64,000 nucleotides of DNA from positions 1,550,001 to 1,614,000 of the forward strand of contig NW_027331833.1 in NCBI RefSeq assembly GCF_033568475.1, given 5' to 3'. This stretch comes from Henckelia pumila. Its lineage: Eukaryota; Streptophyta; Magnoliopsida; Lamiales; Gesneriaceae. The translations under genes were made by a program, and so were the position numbers. Below are positions 40,414-51,672 of this stretch, piece by piece (the stretch's first letter is position 1; each line of letters starts with the position of its first letter). Below the pieces are notes generated by a model that saw only the letters and a program-made list of their open reading frames with translations, ran no database searches and had not been told where the DNA came from.

Positions 40414-41664
40414 CTAGCAACTGTGGCACACGCGTTGCGTGTATAATAAAAAAATATGGCAAACATGTTCATGTGTAACTTAATACATTTTTTCAAAATA
40501 AATTTAATGCAAAAAGATAAGATAAGATAACTAAAATATTTAAAACACATATATATACACACATCATGTAACTTTTAGAAAGGGGTTGAACTAAAAAAAG
40601 TTGAATATATGATCTTAATATATACATGTTCCACGAAATAAGCAATTTTTTTAGTTATACTTGAAAGAAATTTCTGCATTTCAATTTGTTAACTCAAAGT
40701 TCCCTCAACTCCAATTTGGATTTTTGATGTGTGGACTTGTAGTAATTGAACGAACCGAAGAATCGTTGCTGCATAAAATCCAATGTCAACATGATGTAAT
40801 TTTTAACAAAATAATAGATGAAAATCATTAACATGCTCATGCACCGACAATAAAATTGCAAGAAAAATTGTTCATATAAAATAATTTCGACTAATTAAAA
40901 AAAACTTGAGAACATAAAATTTTAGTCTACTAAGAAAAAAACAACATTAAATCAAGTAGTCATGAATAGTATTTGAAAACTTGAAATTAAGACACCAACA
41001 AAAAAGAAACACTCAAAAAATATTAAAATGTGTAAATGAAATAAAATTGTGGCAAACGACAAAGAAATAATAATTTCATTCTTAAATAAATAACATTTAT
41101 AGTGTTTATCAATTGTGAAATCATATGAATAAAATTTATATTTATAAGCTAGCTTCAACAATGCGTAATCAAATCAAACATGACATTTAAAGGTATACAT
41201 AATTAGACAGATACATATACATCGCTTTGACCGCAAATTTTTGCTACTATGCCTCGTAAAATTTCCAAAAGAAGAATCCATCTTTAGACAAAATATTTTT
41301 GACATTTCAGAAAATTTAAAGTAAGAACTCTCAGAGATAAATCAATAAGAATAATAGAAACTAATAGTATATGAAAAAGAATTATATTCAAACCGACGAT
41401 GTAGGTTTGAAATCAAATTATGCTCTACTCATTAGCCAATAAATTAAAATTTCATCAAATTTAGTAACATATAATGGGAAAAAGGAGATATGTCCATATG
41501 TAAGAAATGAAAATCAAATATCCCAAACTACATTGAATTAATCATGTGTGAGACTTCAATAATCAAATATCCAACACTTTTAAAGCATGTTTAAATTTGT
41601 TGGTATTTTTTTTTTAAAAAAAAACACAGGATGAATATCTATTTTATATAATAAAAAGTATAGA
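40414..41664 (-). mobile_element. Candidate non-autonomous Helitron (3' end clear, 5' end tentative)
   Basis: Read on the minus strand, the left border ends in a 15-nt hairpin ACACGCAACGCGTGT (40428-40442), a 10-nt spacer, then CTAG (40414-40417) followed by T. A GC-rich hairpin 10-12 nt before CTRR, inserted before T, is the Helitron 3' signature. A possible 5' end on the same strand is TCTATACTTTTTATTATATA starting at 41664, which is like many plant Helitron starts, but the base before it is T and not the expected A. No Rep/helicase coding sequence is present. Without the 5' end the length (1.25 kb) is a guess. Confidence 0.5.
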
Positions 41665-43100
41665 ATAAAATTGACTTCTAACCGGAGGATGTTATGAGAT
41701 TTGGAATTTGATATTTGTCAGGATACAGTTAGATGTGGTAAGAAAAATTAAAAGCAAGTCAATTTAAGTGTTTATCTACAAAAATATGTATATATTCTAG
41801 CAAAGAAGTAGTATTTTCCCAAAATAATTTTATCACTCCTTCAATTGGCTAACATGGTAAGAGGAGGATGAACGTGTATGTTCAATGTTATAAACACTAC
41901 ACGATAAATGAAATTAATAAATAACAATTTTATAAAATCAAAATGACCAAAAGATGCAGTGAATAATGAATAAAGAAATCTAAAATAAAATAAAGCAACA
42001 CAATTCTTACATGAAAGGAAGAAGTTTGGATATCTCTATTTCCGAGTTTTCAACAAATAAGATGTGGTAAAATGTATGTAAATATAATGCCATATATATG
42101 CATAAATTTTCTTATATGCAATTCACAAACAAACAAAATATATCTGCTGAAAAATAAATGTATGAATAAAATCATATACAATAAATCTAACTCAACTTAA
42201 TTGACATCGTATCTCAAAATTCCTAGTTTTACCTATTGAAAAGCATATAGATATAGAAGACAAATACTAATGTCCTTTCACCATTTTCTTTCAAAACCAT
42301 TTTCAGTGTTATGATTTATTTGTTCAATAAATTTTATTTTAAAATATTTTTTTATTGATAACATCCCGACACAATTAGTTAAACATATAAAATTTAGTGA
42401 TATGAAAAGGATAAAAGTAAGAGCAAATATCATATATAGTAAAATAGACCCATGTCCAGTTCTCTCCAGATCTAGAAATTCATTTTCCAAGTTATTTTCC
42501 AACGTCCAATAATATATCAAAATATAAGACAGAGAGGAAAATACACATGTTTTTCCCTTCACCTACTCATATCCTTGAAAACATCAAATAATCATACATC
42601 AAGTATAAAATTCCAAATGGATGGCGAAGATGCTACATTGTGTTTGGATGGCGAAGATGCTGCATAAAACACAATGTCTCAAGTGATGATATCAATATTT
42701 ATTTTGCAAGAGAAAGCAGCTCCGAAATGAAAAATAAATCAGTGAATCATAATCATCATAACTCCGTGTATTATGTAGTTTATTAAACAATATAAGTAGG
42801 CAAACAAACTCTGATTAAAGCAAAATTCAAAGGAAAAATGAGAACTTCAAACAATTAAACGTTTCAATGGAAATACAAAGTAACCTTCATTCATTTACAT
42901 GATATGCATATTTTCCACTCATATAAGAAAAACCAAAGAATCGTGAAGTATATCACAATCAATCCTGAAAATAAATTACTGAGTAAAACTTGTCAAACAT
43001 GTAACATGGTACAACTGATGACCGTAATATGGTACAAATGCATACTAAATGCAGTGAAAAGAAAAAATAAAAGCACACAATTCATAATCATATAAAATGC
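41665..43100. other. AT-rich intergenic stretch
   Basis: No gene recognised. A 20-bp direct repeat GGATGGCGAAGATGCT occurs twice at about 42618-42655. Otherwise AT-rich DNA with scattered short frames. Confidence 0.4.
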
Positions 43101-43156
43101 AAGCATATTTAAACAGAAATATATATAATACCAAAGGATTCAAAAAATACACGCAC

Positions 43157-43312
43157 CATGGCCTCTAGAGGATCTAACTCTCTGGAAACAATTTGGTAAA
43201 GTGCAAGAATTGCAATGATTTGCTGTGTGCCCACATTTTCCTTGTATGCCAAAAACCGGCCAAATCCAGCAAGCATTGGACCAGGTTTTGAAGAGATCAT
43301 ACCAGTGCGCAT
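43157..43312 (-). pseudogene. ILR1-like amidohydrolase, later exon of a pseudogene
   Basis: A 156-nt exon-like segment on the minus strand between AACAG (acceptor side) and GTGCGTG (donor side). It reads SSKPGPMLAGFGRFLAYKEN and AILALYQIVSRELDPLEAMV. This fits the dimerisation-domain part of plant IAA-amino acid hydrolases (ILR1/ILL, peptidase M20D), which have SRPGPxLAGSGRF followed by a GKGGHAAxPxxTxDP stretch. The GKGGHAAxP stretch is degraded here (AYKENVGTQQI). The exon that should lie between it and exon 1, with the catalytic CGHDAH-type motif, is not seen in this region, so the locus cannot encode an enzyme. Confidence 0.7.
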
Positions 43313-43797
43313 CTGTTAGGTCAACTTAACAGTTAAAAGGAGATTCAAATTAAGACTAATAGAAGTAACTATTCGGCTCATGATAATTACCCGTCACTCG
43401 TATTTTTCAGTCTTGGAATTTTGTGTTAAATTCCAGAGGAAAAATAAACCATGAACAGTCTAAATTCAACTACAACAATATAAAGAATCTGGCAAGAAAA
43501 GCATCAATATGTCCCGTTGGAATTTTGTGTTAAATTCCCTTGGAATTTTGTGTTAAATTCCAGAGGAAAAATAAACCATGAACAGTCTAAATTCAACGAC
43601 AACAATATAAAGAATCTGGAAAAAAAAGCATCAATATGTCCCGTTGGCCTTCACTCATGTTTTAATACTACAACAAATATTTTTGAATCACCAATACACA
43701 GAAACTAACAAAAGAAAAGGGGAATTAAACATTGAAACAAAAAAATAAAAAAATCTAACACACTCATTCATTCACACGCACGAAACAGTAACAAAAC

Positions 43798-44035
43798 CTG
43801 AATAGGAAGGGCATCCATGTCTGTTTTGAGACCAAACCATGGACAATTGTTGCCACAACCACCGTTTTCGCCACAGGCCATTCATACTCAACTCCAATTG
43901 ACTCGTTAAATGCTCATCAAAAGGTAATTCGGGATGGGCGTGGGTCCTACGCCGAATCTTTTTCAACCAGCCGGAGAACTATGCATCTATCACGGATTCC
44001 AACAACTCTCGAGTCAATGATTCGGTTTTCGAAGG
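43798..44035 (-). pseudogene. ILR1-like exon 1, copy A
   Basis: Minus-strand relic of the first exon of an IAA-amino acid hydrolase-like gene. It reads KTESLTRELLESVIDA, an in-frame stop, then FSGWLKKIRRRTHAHPELPF and DEHLTSQL. After a small frameshift come VEYEWPVAKTVVVATI and, in another frame, FGLKTDMDALPIQ, the family's FGLRADMDALPIQ with a metal-site Asp. A GT donor follows at 43797. Frameshifts and the stop make it non-coding. Confidence 0.75.
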
Positions 44036-44670
44036 CCGAATGCCATGGTTGATGGACGCCCATGTTGACAGAAGAGCCAAGATAGTGAAAAAATAAATGT
44101 AGCAAACTGAGGAGAAGGGAAGCAGAAAACGTGATGGGTAGGGTTAGGAAAATTGGGAGAAGATTGAGGGAATTTTGGATCGTGGAACATTTGAGATTGA
44201 TGATGCGGTTGTTTATTCGCGCAGAAATGAAGGTGGGGCAAAATTAAAATAAAATTTTGGTGTGTCAATTACGTACCAAAAGTTTGTATCTTTTTCTCAA
44301 GTTTAATAAATAATAATAAATGAAGAGATCATACAAGTGCGCATCTGTTAGGTCAACTTAACAGTTAAAAGGAGATTCAAATTAAAACTAATAGAAGCAA
44401 CTATTCGGCTCATTCAATCTTGGAATTTTGTGTTAAATTCCAGAGGAAAAATAAACCATGAACAGTCTAAATTCAACGACAACAATATAAAAAATCTGGC
44501 AAGAAAAGCATCAATATGTCCCGTTTGCCTTCACTCATGTTTTAATACTACATCAAATGTTTTTGAATCACCAATACACAGAAACTAACAAAAGAAGAGG
44601 GGAATTAAACATTGAAACAAAAAAAATCTAACACACTCATTCATTCACACGCACGAAACAGTAACAAAAC

Positions 44671-44910
44671 CTGAATAGGAAGGGCATCCATGTCTGTTTT
44701 GAGACCAAACCATGGACAATTGTCGCCACGACCACCGTTTCCGCCACATGACATTCATACTCAACTCCAATTGACTCGTTAAATTCTCTTCAAAAGGTAA
44801 TTCGGTATGGGCATGGGTCCTACGCCGAATCCTTTTCAACCAGCTGGAGAACTCGACATCTATCACGGATTCCCACAACTCTCAAGTCAAGGATTCGGTT
44901 TCCGAAGGCC
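44671..44910 (-). pseudogene. ILR1-like exon 1, copy B
   Basis: The second copy of the same exon, with ELWESVIDVEFSSWLKRIRR and RTHAHTELPFEENLTSQL, then the same frameshift pattern before FGLKTDMDALPIQ. It lacks the in-frame stop seen in copy A after ESVIDA but has a TGA further upstream (before ELWESV). Shared frameshifts suggest the exon was already broken before it was duplicated; each copy then gained separate lesions. Confidence 0.75.
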
Positions 44911-45199
44911 CAATGTCATGGTTGGTGGACGCCCATGTTGACAGAAGAGCCAAGAGAGTGAAGAAATAAATGTAGCAAACTGAGGAGAAGGGAAGCAGAA
45001 AACGTGATAGGTAGGGTTAGGAAAATTGGGAGAAGATTGAGGGAATTTTGGATCGTGGAACATTTGAGATTGATGATGCAGTTATTTATTCGTGCATAAA
45101 TGAAGGTGGGGTAAACTTAAAATAAAATTTTGGTGTGTCAATTACGTACCAAAAATAGTTAGTATCCTTTGCTCAAGTTTAATAAATAGTAATAGATAG

Positions 45200-45690
45200 T
45201 AAATATATTTCTAATATTAATTACTAGTTTTATTATTATTTATAAAAGTATTAATGAAAAATATTATTATTATTTATTTGTTAAAAAATATTTTATTTAA
45301 TATTATTTAATTATTTTTTGTTATATTAGTAGTAAAAAGATATTATTATAATTATCTTATTATTATAATAAAATTATTGTTATTATTAAAAAAATAAATT
45401 ATATTAGTTAAACTATATAATGATAATTTTATAATAATTAATACATAATTAATATTAATATTAATATTAATATTAATATTAAAAATAATAATAATAATAA
45501 TAATACTAAAAAACGTATAAATAACTATTATTTTAGTATATGTAGTTAAAATATGATTTTATTATTAAAAATGATTTAATTTCATTTCATTTATATTGGT
45601 ATCAATCGTTGGAATGGAATATAACTATTTCATTATCAATCTTACTTCATTCTAAAGTTGATTTCATTCCTACTTTATTCATTTTTAACG
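45200..45690. repeat. AT-rich low-complexity region with ATTAAT and TAA repeats
   Basis: Almost pure A/T sequence, including (ATTAAT)n at about 45450-45481 and (TAA/AAT)n at about 45482-45504. No coding potential. Confidence 0.85.
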
Positions 45691-45699
45691 TACCAATCA

Positions 45700-47598
45700 T
45701 GTCATAAGAGTATAGACTTCGGGATCAACGAAGAGTTAGGAAGATTCGAAGTGTATTCGAAAGCACCAAACTGATCAGTATGTAGTTCGGAAGCAAAGGA
45801 TAAGTTCGGAAGCTCCGAACTGACATCAAAATTTCCGAAGTGAGTTAGATCATGCGCACAAATGAGGTTTCAAAAGTGCACAGACATGTGCAAGATCGGA
45901 GCCTCCGAAGGCAACTGTCTATTTGGGTGTCAAGATGCAAATGACATGTCACTGCATGCATGCGATCGGAACATCCGAAGTACTGATCGGAGCTTCCGAA
46001 GCTTGCCATTCGAAAACGTGGAACAACATGCAAGATCGGCCCTTCCGATGTAGGGATCGGAAATAGGTCATCCAAGGTTCATTATTCTTGCTCATGCCAA
46101 TCTCCTAACTCTCGTGGTCAGTGCATTCTATAGTGTTTATAGACTTATAATTGAGGATCGGGTGATAGCAGGGGCGGATCCACCATTGCCTCCCCAAAAA
46201 TTAAAATTTTTTTTAGTACTATATAACTAATATTTTTAGGAAATTAAATATATACCGACGGCCCCTCCAACAATTAATGAAAGCTTTTGTAGCTTAGTGG
46301 TAAAAGGCTTCTTTATTATTTTTATGTATCAGGTTCGAATCCTCCTGCTCTCAGAATTTTATTTTCTTTTCTATCTTTTGTTTTCCTTCTTCTCTCACAT
46401 ATTTTTATTTATTTATTTCCCTCTTCTTCCTTAATGCCACAAAATATATCTAAATTATTATTATTATTATTTAACTAATAATAAATTATTTATTTACTGA
46501 AAATTTTAAAATTTATTCTGAAAAATTATGTAAAATATAATGACATTATAATAATAAGTAAAATAAAAAATATCATATTAATCAAAAAATAATTCCAAAT
46601 ATCTAAAATATTTATATATTTATTAATATCTTTAAAATTTATCATCTAAAATTACACTTTGTTTCATATATAATCATTTTCATATTTTTTTTATAAAATA
46701 TATAGACTTGTACGATAATTAATAATATTTTTTCCAATTTTTTTCATTAATATGCTCATATAATTAATTAATCTTTTATTAAATATATAGATTACTTTCA
46801 ATAATTTTTACACCATATAAGTATTCATTAAATTAAACTTGAAAAGTTATTTACCAATTGACATTCTAAAAAAAATTGTTGATATGTGTGTGAAAAAGAA
46901 GTAAGTATATATATATGACACGAATTGAGTATAAAATAATATATATATATATATATATATATTAAAGTAATAAAATAACATATTTGAAATAAATAAAATA
47001 AAATGAGAAAATTACATGGAAGATGATTTTTTTTTTGGATTTATTGAAAGAAAAATTGCTAAAAAAATTTGTATTGATGTTATCATCGAAACTATAAAAA
47101 TTCTAATGCACGTCGAATTTCTTTAATGTATAAATATTTTGTTCAAAACATACATTTGATGTTTAATTAGCTGAATATAACCGGTACTGTAATTTATATT
47201 TTCTATTTTAATCTTGTGTCTAGCTTGTAGGCGGCCCCCCATGACCGAAATCCTGGATCCGACCCTGGGTGATAGCGAGGCGCTTCTAGGATAATGGCGG
47301 AGTTGTGTCAAGGAATCGGGGGCCTTCGACATCAAAGAGTTGACGATGGATGCAGATATAATAAGATATGCCTAATAGATATTGGGAGTATACAATAACT
47401 TAGATAAGACTTTTAGATTAGTACTAGTGATACAAATCACTTGACTGTAGGATTGGACCTTAGACCCTGATAATACTCAACCTATCTGATAGAGGTACGT
47501 AAGTACTAACTGAGATATCCGAGAAGTATGCATGCTTATATGTTGTATTTTATATGTCATGATACATATTTTACGTACATATGTTGCATGTACTGGAA
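45700..47598 (+). mobile_element. Truncated LTR of gypsy family G, split by a hAT element
   Basis: Family G LTR sequence on both sides of a hAT insertion (46169-47267). The left piece has the dyad array (for example GTTCGGAAGCTCCGAAC at about 45806, GATCGGAGCCTCCGAAG, GATCGGAACATCCGAAG, GATCGGAGCTTCCGAAG). The right piece has GGCGGAGTTGTG, GACGATGGATGCAGATATA and GAGGTACGTAAGTACTAACTGAGAT. The start and end of the LTR are missing, so it is truncated on both sides, ending near 47598. Confidence 0.8.
46169..47267. mobile_element. Non-autonomous hAT element with tRNA-like boxes (copy 1)
   Basis: A 1,099-bp element with terminal inverted repeats CAGGGGCGGATCCA / CAGGGTCGGATCCAG and exact 8-bp target duplications GGTGATAG (46161-46168 and 47268-47275), the hallmark of hAT. 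It has no transposase. About 120 bp from the left end it carries a Pol III-type A box TAGCTTAGTGG (46290-46300) and a perfect B box GGTTCGAATCC (46332-46342), as in a tRNA gene; the flanking stems do not pair well. It contains (AT)n at about 46940-46963. Confidence 0.92.
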
Positions 47599-49640
47599 AA
47601 TTGGGTTGTGTACCTATTTAGCATCGGTAAAAATATTTGTGATGAAATTATTTTTTGATTACCAATTAGGGTGAATGAGAAATTAATAAAGTGTTCACAA
47701 ATAATTGTTCGTATTTTATCGATTGAGAATATTGAATAGAAAAATATTATATAATATATATTATTAAATGGAAAAAATAAGACAAGTGGAAAAGAGGTGT
47801 CACATGTGCTTATTCATGACACTTGGTGTTGTGAGTTTGAATGTGAACTCATACATAATTCAAATTTGATGAAACCATTCAGCTGAATGGTTATTGTACG
47901 AAAAAAGGTAGTTATTTATTACATTTTTTGGTATAAAGATGTGTCTCATTTGATGTGTTGCACTTTTTTAAGACTTTTCAATATTTATAAATATATCTCA
48001 TTCATAATGAAAAATGGTTACACACATTAAGACATGAAAATACGTTGATTTGCATTCATATTTTCGTTCATCATTTTTTTGGGTTCAAAAAACATCTTGA
48101 AGTTCACCGGGTTTTGTAAATTGGAGTGCTTTGATTACAAAACAAAAGTCGTCGTATCTTCGGAGACGATGATCATATTCCATAAACACCATGTGTGAGG
48201 AAAATTAACCTTAAATAGATAGACTTTAACTCTAGCCTCGACCTTAAATTTTTGTTCATGTCGTGTTCTAGTATGTGTCGGGACACCTAACAAACAGTTT
48301 CAGTTTTGCACAGGATCCAGACCCAATAGCATGTGTATATATCATGTTGATTTTGTATCTCCTTCGAGATAGCCTTTGTGACAGGGTCTCTCAGACTTAT
48401 ATTCTTGTTATGTGGTCGGACACTGGGAGAAATCATGTTGACGAGGACTGACGCTATGGTGATATCGAAAAATGTGAGAATTTACCCCATGTTCGAATTC
48501 TCATCGGTGAAATATCATGCTCTATAGAATATCAAAGATTGGTCTGATATCATTTATTGAGGGTCTGAATTTTCTTTTGAGTAATATGAATCATAAGGTC
48601 GAATCCATGGGTTCCAAATTTGCAGATGAGGACCAAAGATCTCACATTTGATATTCACTTATGATAGTGTGTCCTTTTACCGAGCTAACCAGGCATAATA
48701 TATGTCGTTGAAGTAGGTATTTGACGAATATGAAAAAAAAAACCTCGGGGAAAGCTACCGTTTTCTCCAAATATGGGACCTTCTTTAGCCGAAATGTATC
48801 ACATGAAAAACAAATTGACATTAAACTGTCATTCCCAATATTGAGATGATTAACACAAAAAATGCTTGAGAATGACATCAATGATTGGCAGGAAAAAAAG
48901 AGAGATCTTTGGATATTTGAAGGACATACGATAGAGGAAAGTACAACACTGGAATAAGCAGAAACTATTTAAAGTATTGAAAAAAATTTCGGTGAAGAAG
49001 GTTGGCTAATTATTCCGATATATTAAATTCAAGTTCTCCTTTTATCAGCTTATCTCCTAAAAGAATTACAAATAGTGTTAAATTCATTCTGATGGGGTCA
49101 AAGCACGGAAATAATTGAGGCATAAACTAGATGCATTTGAATCATATGTGTAGCTGAACAGATAAAGGACTCAAATTTGAAAATCTGTGAGCTTTTGATT
49201 TAGCACTACCCGAGAAGCAAATATGGAGACTTGTCGCATCTCCGAATATGCTAATTAACATAATCTTTCATGTCAAATATCACCCAATTGGGACATTTTT
49301 TAGTTCAAAGTTTGATCATAATCCAAGTTTCACTTCGCGCTATCATTTGGAGTTCAAAATTAGTGTTAAATAAAGGTTGTAGGTGAAAAGTTGGAACGAT
49401 ACAATATATTGATGTATGGAGGGACCCTTGATTGCGGGATGGATAAAAATTCTTAGTTTCTACTCTTATTAACCATAAATTAAATTAATTAAAGGTATGC
49501 AACCTTCTAATACTGGGATGCCAAAGTTGGGACCATGAACTATTGCAAGAATACTTCAATCAAAGGGATGTAACAGAAATCTCAAATATCCTACCTACGT
49601 CAACCTTGAGACCTGAACAAATGATTTGGTACAAAAAAAA
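47599..49640. other. Unassigned, probably retrotransposon-derived sequence
   Basis: About 2 kb without recognisable protein coding. Some stretches read like LTR or leader DNA (for example around 48280-48480), but no edges or target duplications can be fixed. I see no gene. Confidence 0.35.
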
Positions 49641-49649
49641 AGGATTACA

Positions 49650-50900
49650 ATTTGTTAAAATGTGTTAGATGATATTTTTGTTTGGCTATATATATTTTTA
49701 TGATATATTTTGGTTCAAGAAAATTAAAAAGATTTGGTTGCAATATTTTTTATGGATTATGAAAAGATTTATGAATTTGATAAGATCTGAGATATGAAGA
49801 TAATCGACGAAAATATATGTCTGAATATTTGTGGTGATTTGTTGAAGATATTAGGTATATGGAAAGATATGATTTTGAAAAGATTTATTATATCTTGGGA
49901 GATATGGTGAAAAGTTTGAAACAATTTATTATATCTTGAATACCGTGAAATTCTCTATATATTAGATTTTCATTCATTATGAAAATTGTCGAGTGTGGCC
50001 ATTAGGGTCAAGGAGAAGCCAATGAGCTTTCATGTCAAATATTTCAGATTGTTTAATTTGTTGGTTTCTTCTTGTTTCTTTTATGTACCGTATTTTTTTT
50101 CTTTTTTTTTGATAGTACAAGTACAAGATTACAAGTAATCATTTACAACAATGTAATGAAACTGCCCGCACAACTGACTGAACTTGAGCATTGACCCGAG
50201 ACTTGCTTATCCCGGGAAAAAAAATTACTTAAATCTACCTAAATAAATTAAAAAAATACCCACAATCAGCGGGAATCGAACCTGAGGCTAAGGGCTCATT
50301 GGCGCTTTTATGTACCGTATTCATCAGACATTCTTCGGGAGAAGAATGTGAGTTCACATGAGAGAGCGATATTTCATGCATAAGGCATATATTATATTGT
50401 TGGCTTGTCTGTTTCATCATGAGGGATGAATTCTGGAGGAAAAAAACACGTGATCTACTAAGTCTTTCGACATCCAGTGATACAAGCTGAGAAAAGTATC
50501 ACAAAAATTCATTCTGAGTTCTTAGTACAAGTTTTATCGTGGTACATACTTACAAGGAAAGGCTGTGATACATACCTTGGGAGATGAAGGTGAGTTCTCG
50601 GAAGATAAAGGTCCGTGCATCGAAGGGAGTTCGAAAAAGTGGATTTAAAAGACGAGTGGTGCTCGCCAAGTAGAATCTACTGAATGTGTTCATCATAAAG
50701 GCATCATGAGAAAAGAGAAAGTTTTTATATGGTTTAAGTCCTTGTATGATTGTAAATTTCTTGAGGTTTAGTGGATTTTCTTGAGAACTGAGTGTGGCCC
50801 CATGGATGTGGGTCGGTTGGACCGAACCACGTTAAAATTTCTCGTGTATTTTATTTTGCTTTTAGTTTTATTTTTTATGAATTGAAAACTTGAAAAAATA
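49650..50900 (+). mobile_element. Copia-type LTR relic, host of a SINE
   Basis: LTR-like sequence recognised by the phrase GTGGCCCCATGGATGTGGGT followed by GACCGAACCACGTTAAAAT (about 50793-50838), which resembles the 3' end of plant Tork/TAR-like copia LTRs. A TATA-like CTCTATATATTAGATTTTCA lies near 49954 and CATTCTGAGTTC near 50511. The exact ends are unknown. A SINE with a 17-bp target duplication is inserted at 50095-50304. Confidence 0.4.
50095..50304 (-). mobile_element. 5'-truncated tRNA-derived SINE with 17-bp target duplication
   Basis: A 210-bp minus-strand insertion flanked by exact copies of CTTTTATGTACCGTATT (50078-50094 and 50305-50321). On the minus strand it starts GCCAATGAGCCCTTAGCCTC, has the B box AGGTTCGATTCCCGC, and ends in TTGTACTTGTACTATC plus an A-rich tail. 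The A box expected 30-60 bp upstream of the B box is missing, so the copy is 5'-truncated and cannot be transcribed by its own promoter. Long exact duplications and an A-rich tail are typical of target-primed insertion using LINE machinery. Confidence 0.9.
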
Positions 50901-50949
50901 AGAGAAAATCATATCAACAAAGTGTATAAGGCTAATCATGAGGGACTTG

Positions 50950-51480
50950 GAGCAAAATTAGTCTACAATAAATTTTAAAAATTGGAGATTGCTATGGAGT
51001 CTACAAGTCCCACCAAAATTTAAATATCTAACTTGGCGACTTTGCCGCAATAAACTTTCTACGAGAACAAAGTTGCAAAGTAGAGAAATTAATTGTTCTC
51101 TATTATGTGTGATATGCCACAAAGATATGAAAAGTTACACATTTGTCTCATGTTTTTTTGCAAAGCATTGTCGGGCAGCGGCAAATATTACATATCATCA
51201 TTAAATGTCAGATGAAGCTAAGGGTTTTGTTGAATGTTTCTTGATAATACACAAAAACTAGAGATAAAATCAGGGGTTGGATTTGTATTTGTGCTTGGAA
51301 TATTTTGAGACAGAGAAACAACAAACTCTAGAATGACACAGTTGCAAATAGTAACCGCTCGATGCTTAATGTATTGGATATTTTCTATGATTGGTTGGAT
51401 ACGAAGAAAAAAGAAACTGGCGTTAAGGAAAGGAATGTGAATAAGGGACCAACTCTATATGGAGGGGATACTGCAATCAA
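50950..51480 (+). pseudogene. LINE ORF2 C-terminal remnant (zf-RVT region)
   Basis: A plus-strand relic with WSLQVPPKFKYLTWRLCRNK and STRTKLQSREINCSLLCVIC, then CHKDMKSYTFVSCFFAKHC. This fits the zf-RVT zinc-binding region found after the reverse transcriptase in plant L1-type LINEs (PPKVKxFLWRxxxxxLPTRxxL followed by CxxC and HxxxxC). Stops follow. The RT and endonuclease parts are absent. Confidence 0.7.
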
Positions 51481-51672
51481 ACTTTTTAATGTGTAATGTT
51501 GATGTATCATTTTTCCTTGAAAACAAGTTCATGGGTTTTGAAATGGTGACCTGAGATCATAAGGAACTTTTGTGGGCTTTAAATCAATGATAATTGATGG
51601 ATTATTGGATGTGAAAGAATGGGAAACCATGGGGCTACGTGAAGCTCTTTCACGAAATTTGTCATATGATAC

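Larger units (their letters stand above)
43289..45200. repeat. Tandem duplication of an ILR1-like gene segment
   Basis: Copy A (43289-44320, 1,032 bp) and copy B (44321 to about 45200) are side-by-side direct repeats. Both start with GAAGAGATCATAC and end with AAGTTTAATAAATA. Copy A also contains an internal tandem duplication of about 125 bp (TTGGAATTTTGTGTTAAATT near 43416, 43518 and 43540), which explains most of the length difference. The left breakpoint is within the later exon of the amidohydrolase relic; each copy contains one exon 1. Confidence 0.9.

Noticed and set aside
46283..46350. tRNA gene candidate in the hAT element
   Set aside because: The A and B boxes are good, but acceptor and anticodon stems do not pair, so I do not call a functional tRNA. 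Kept only as a tRNA-like feature.
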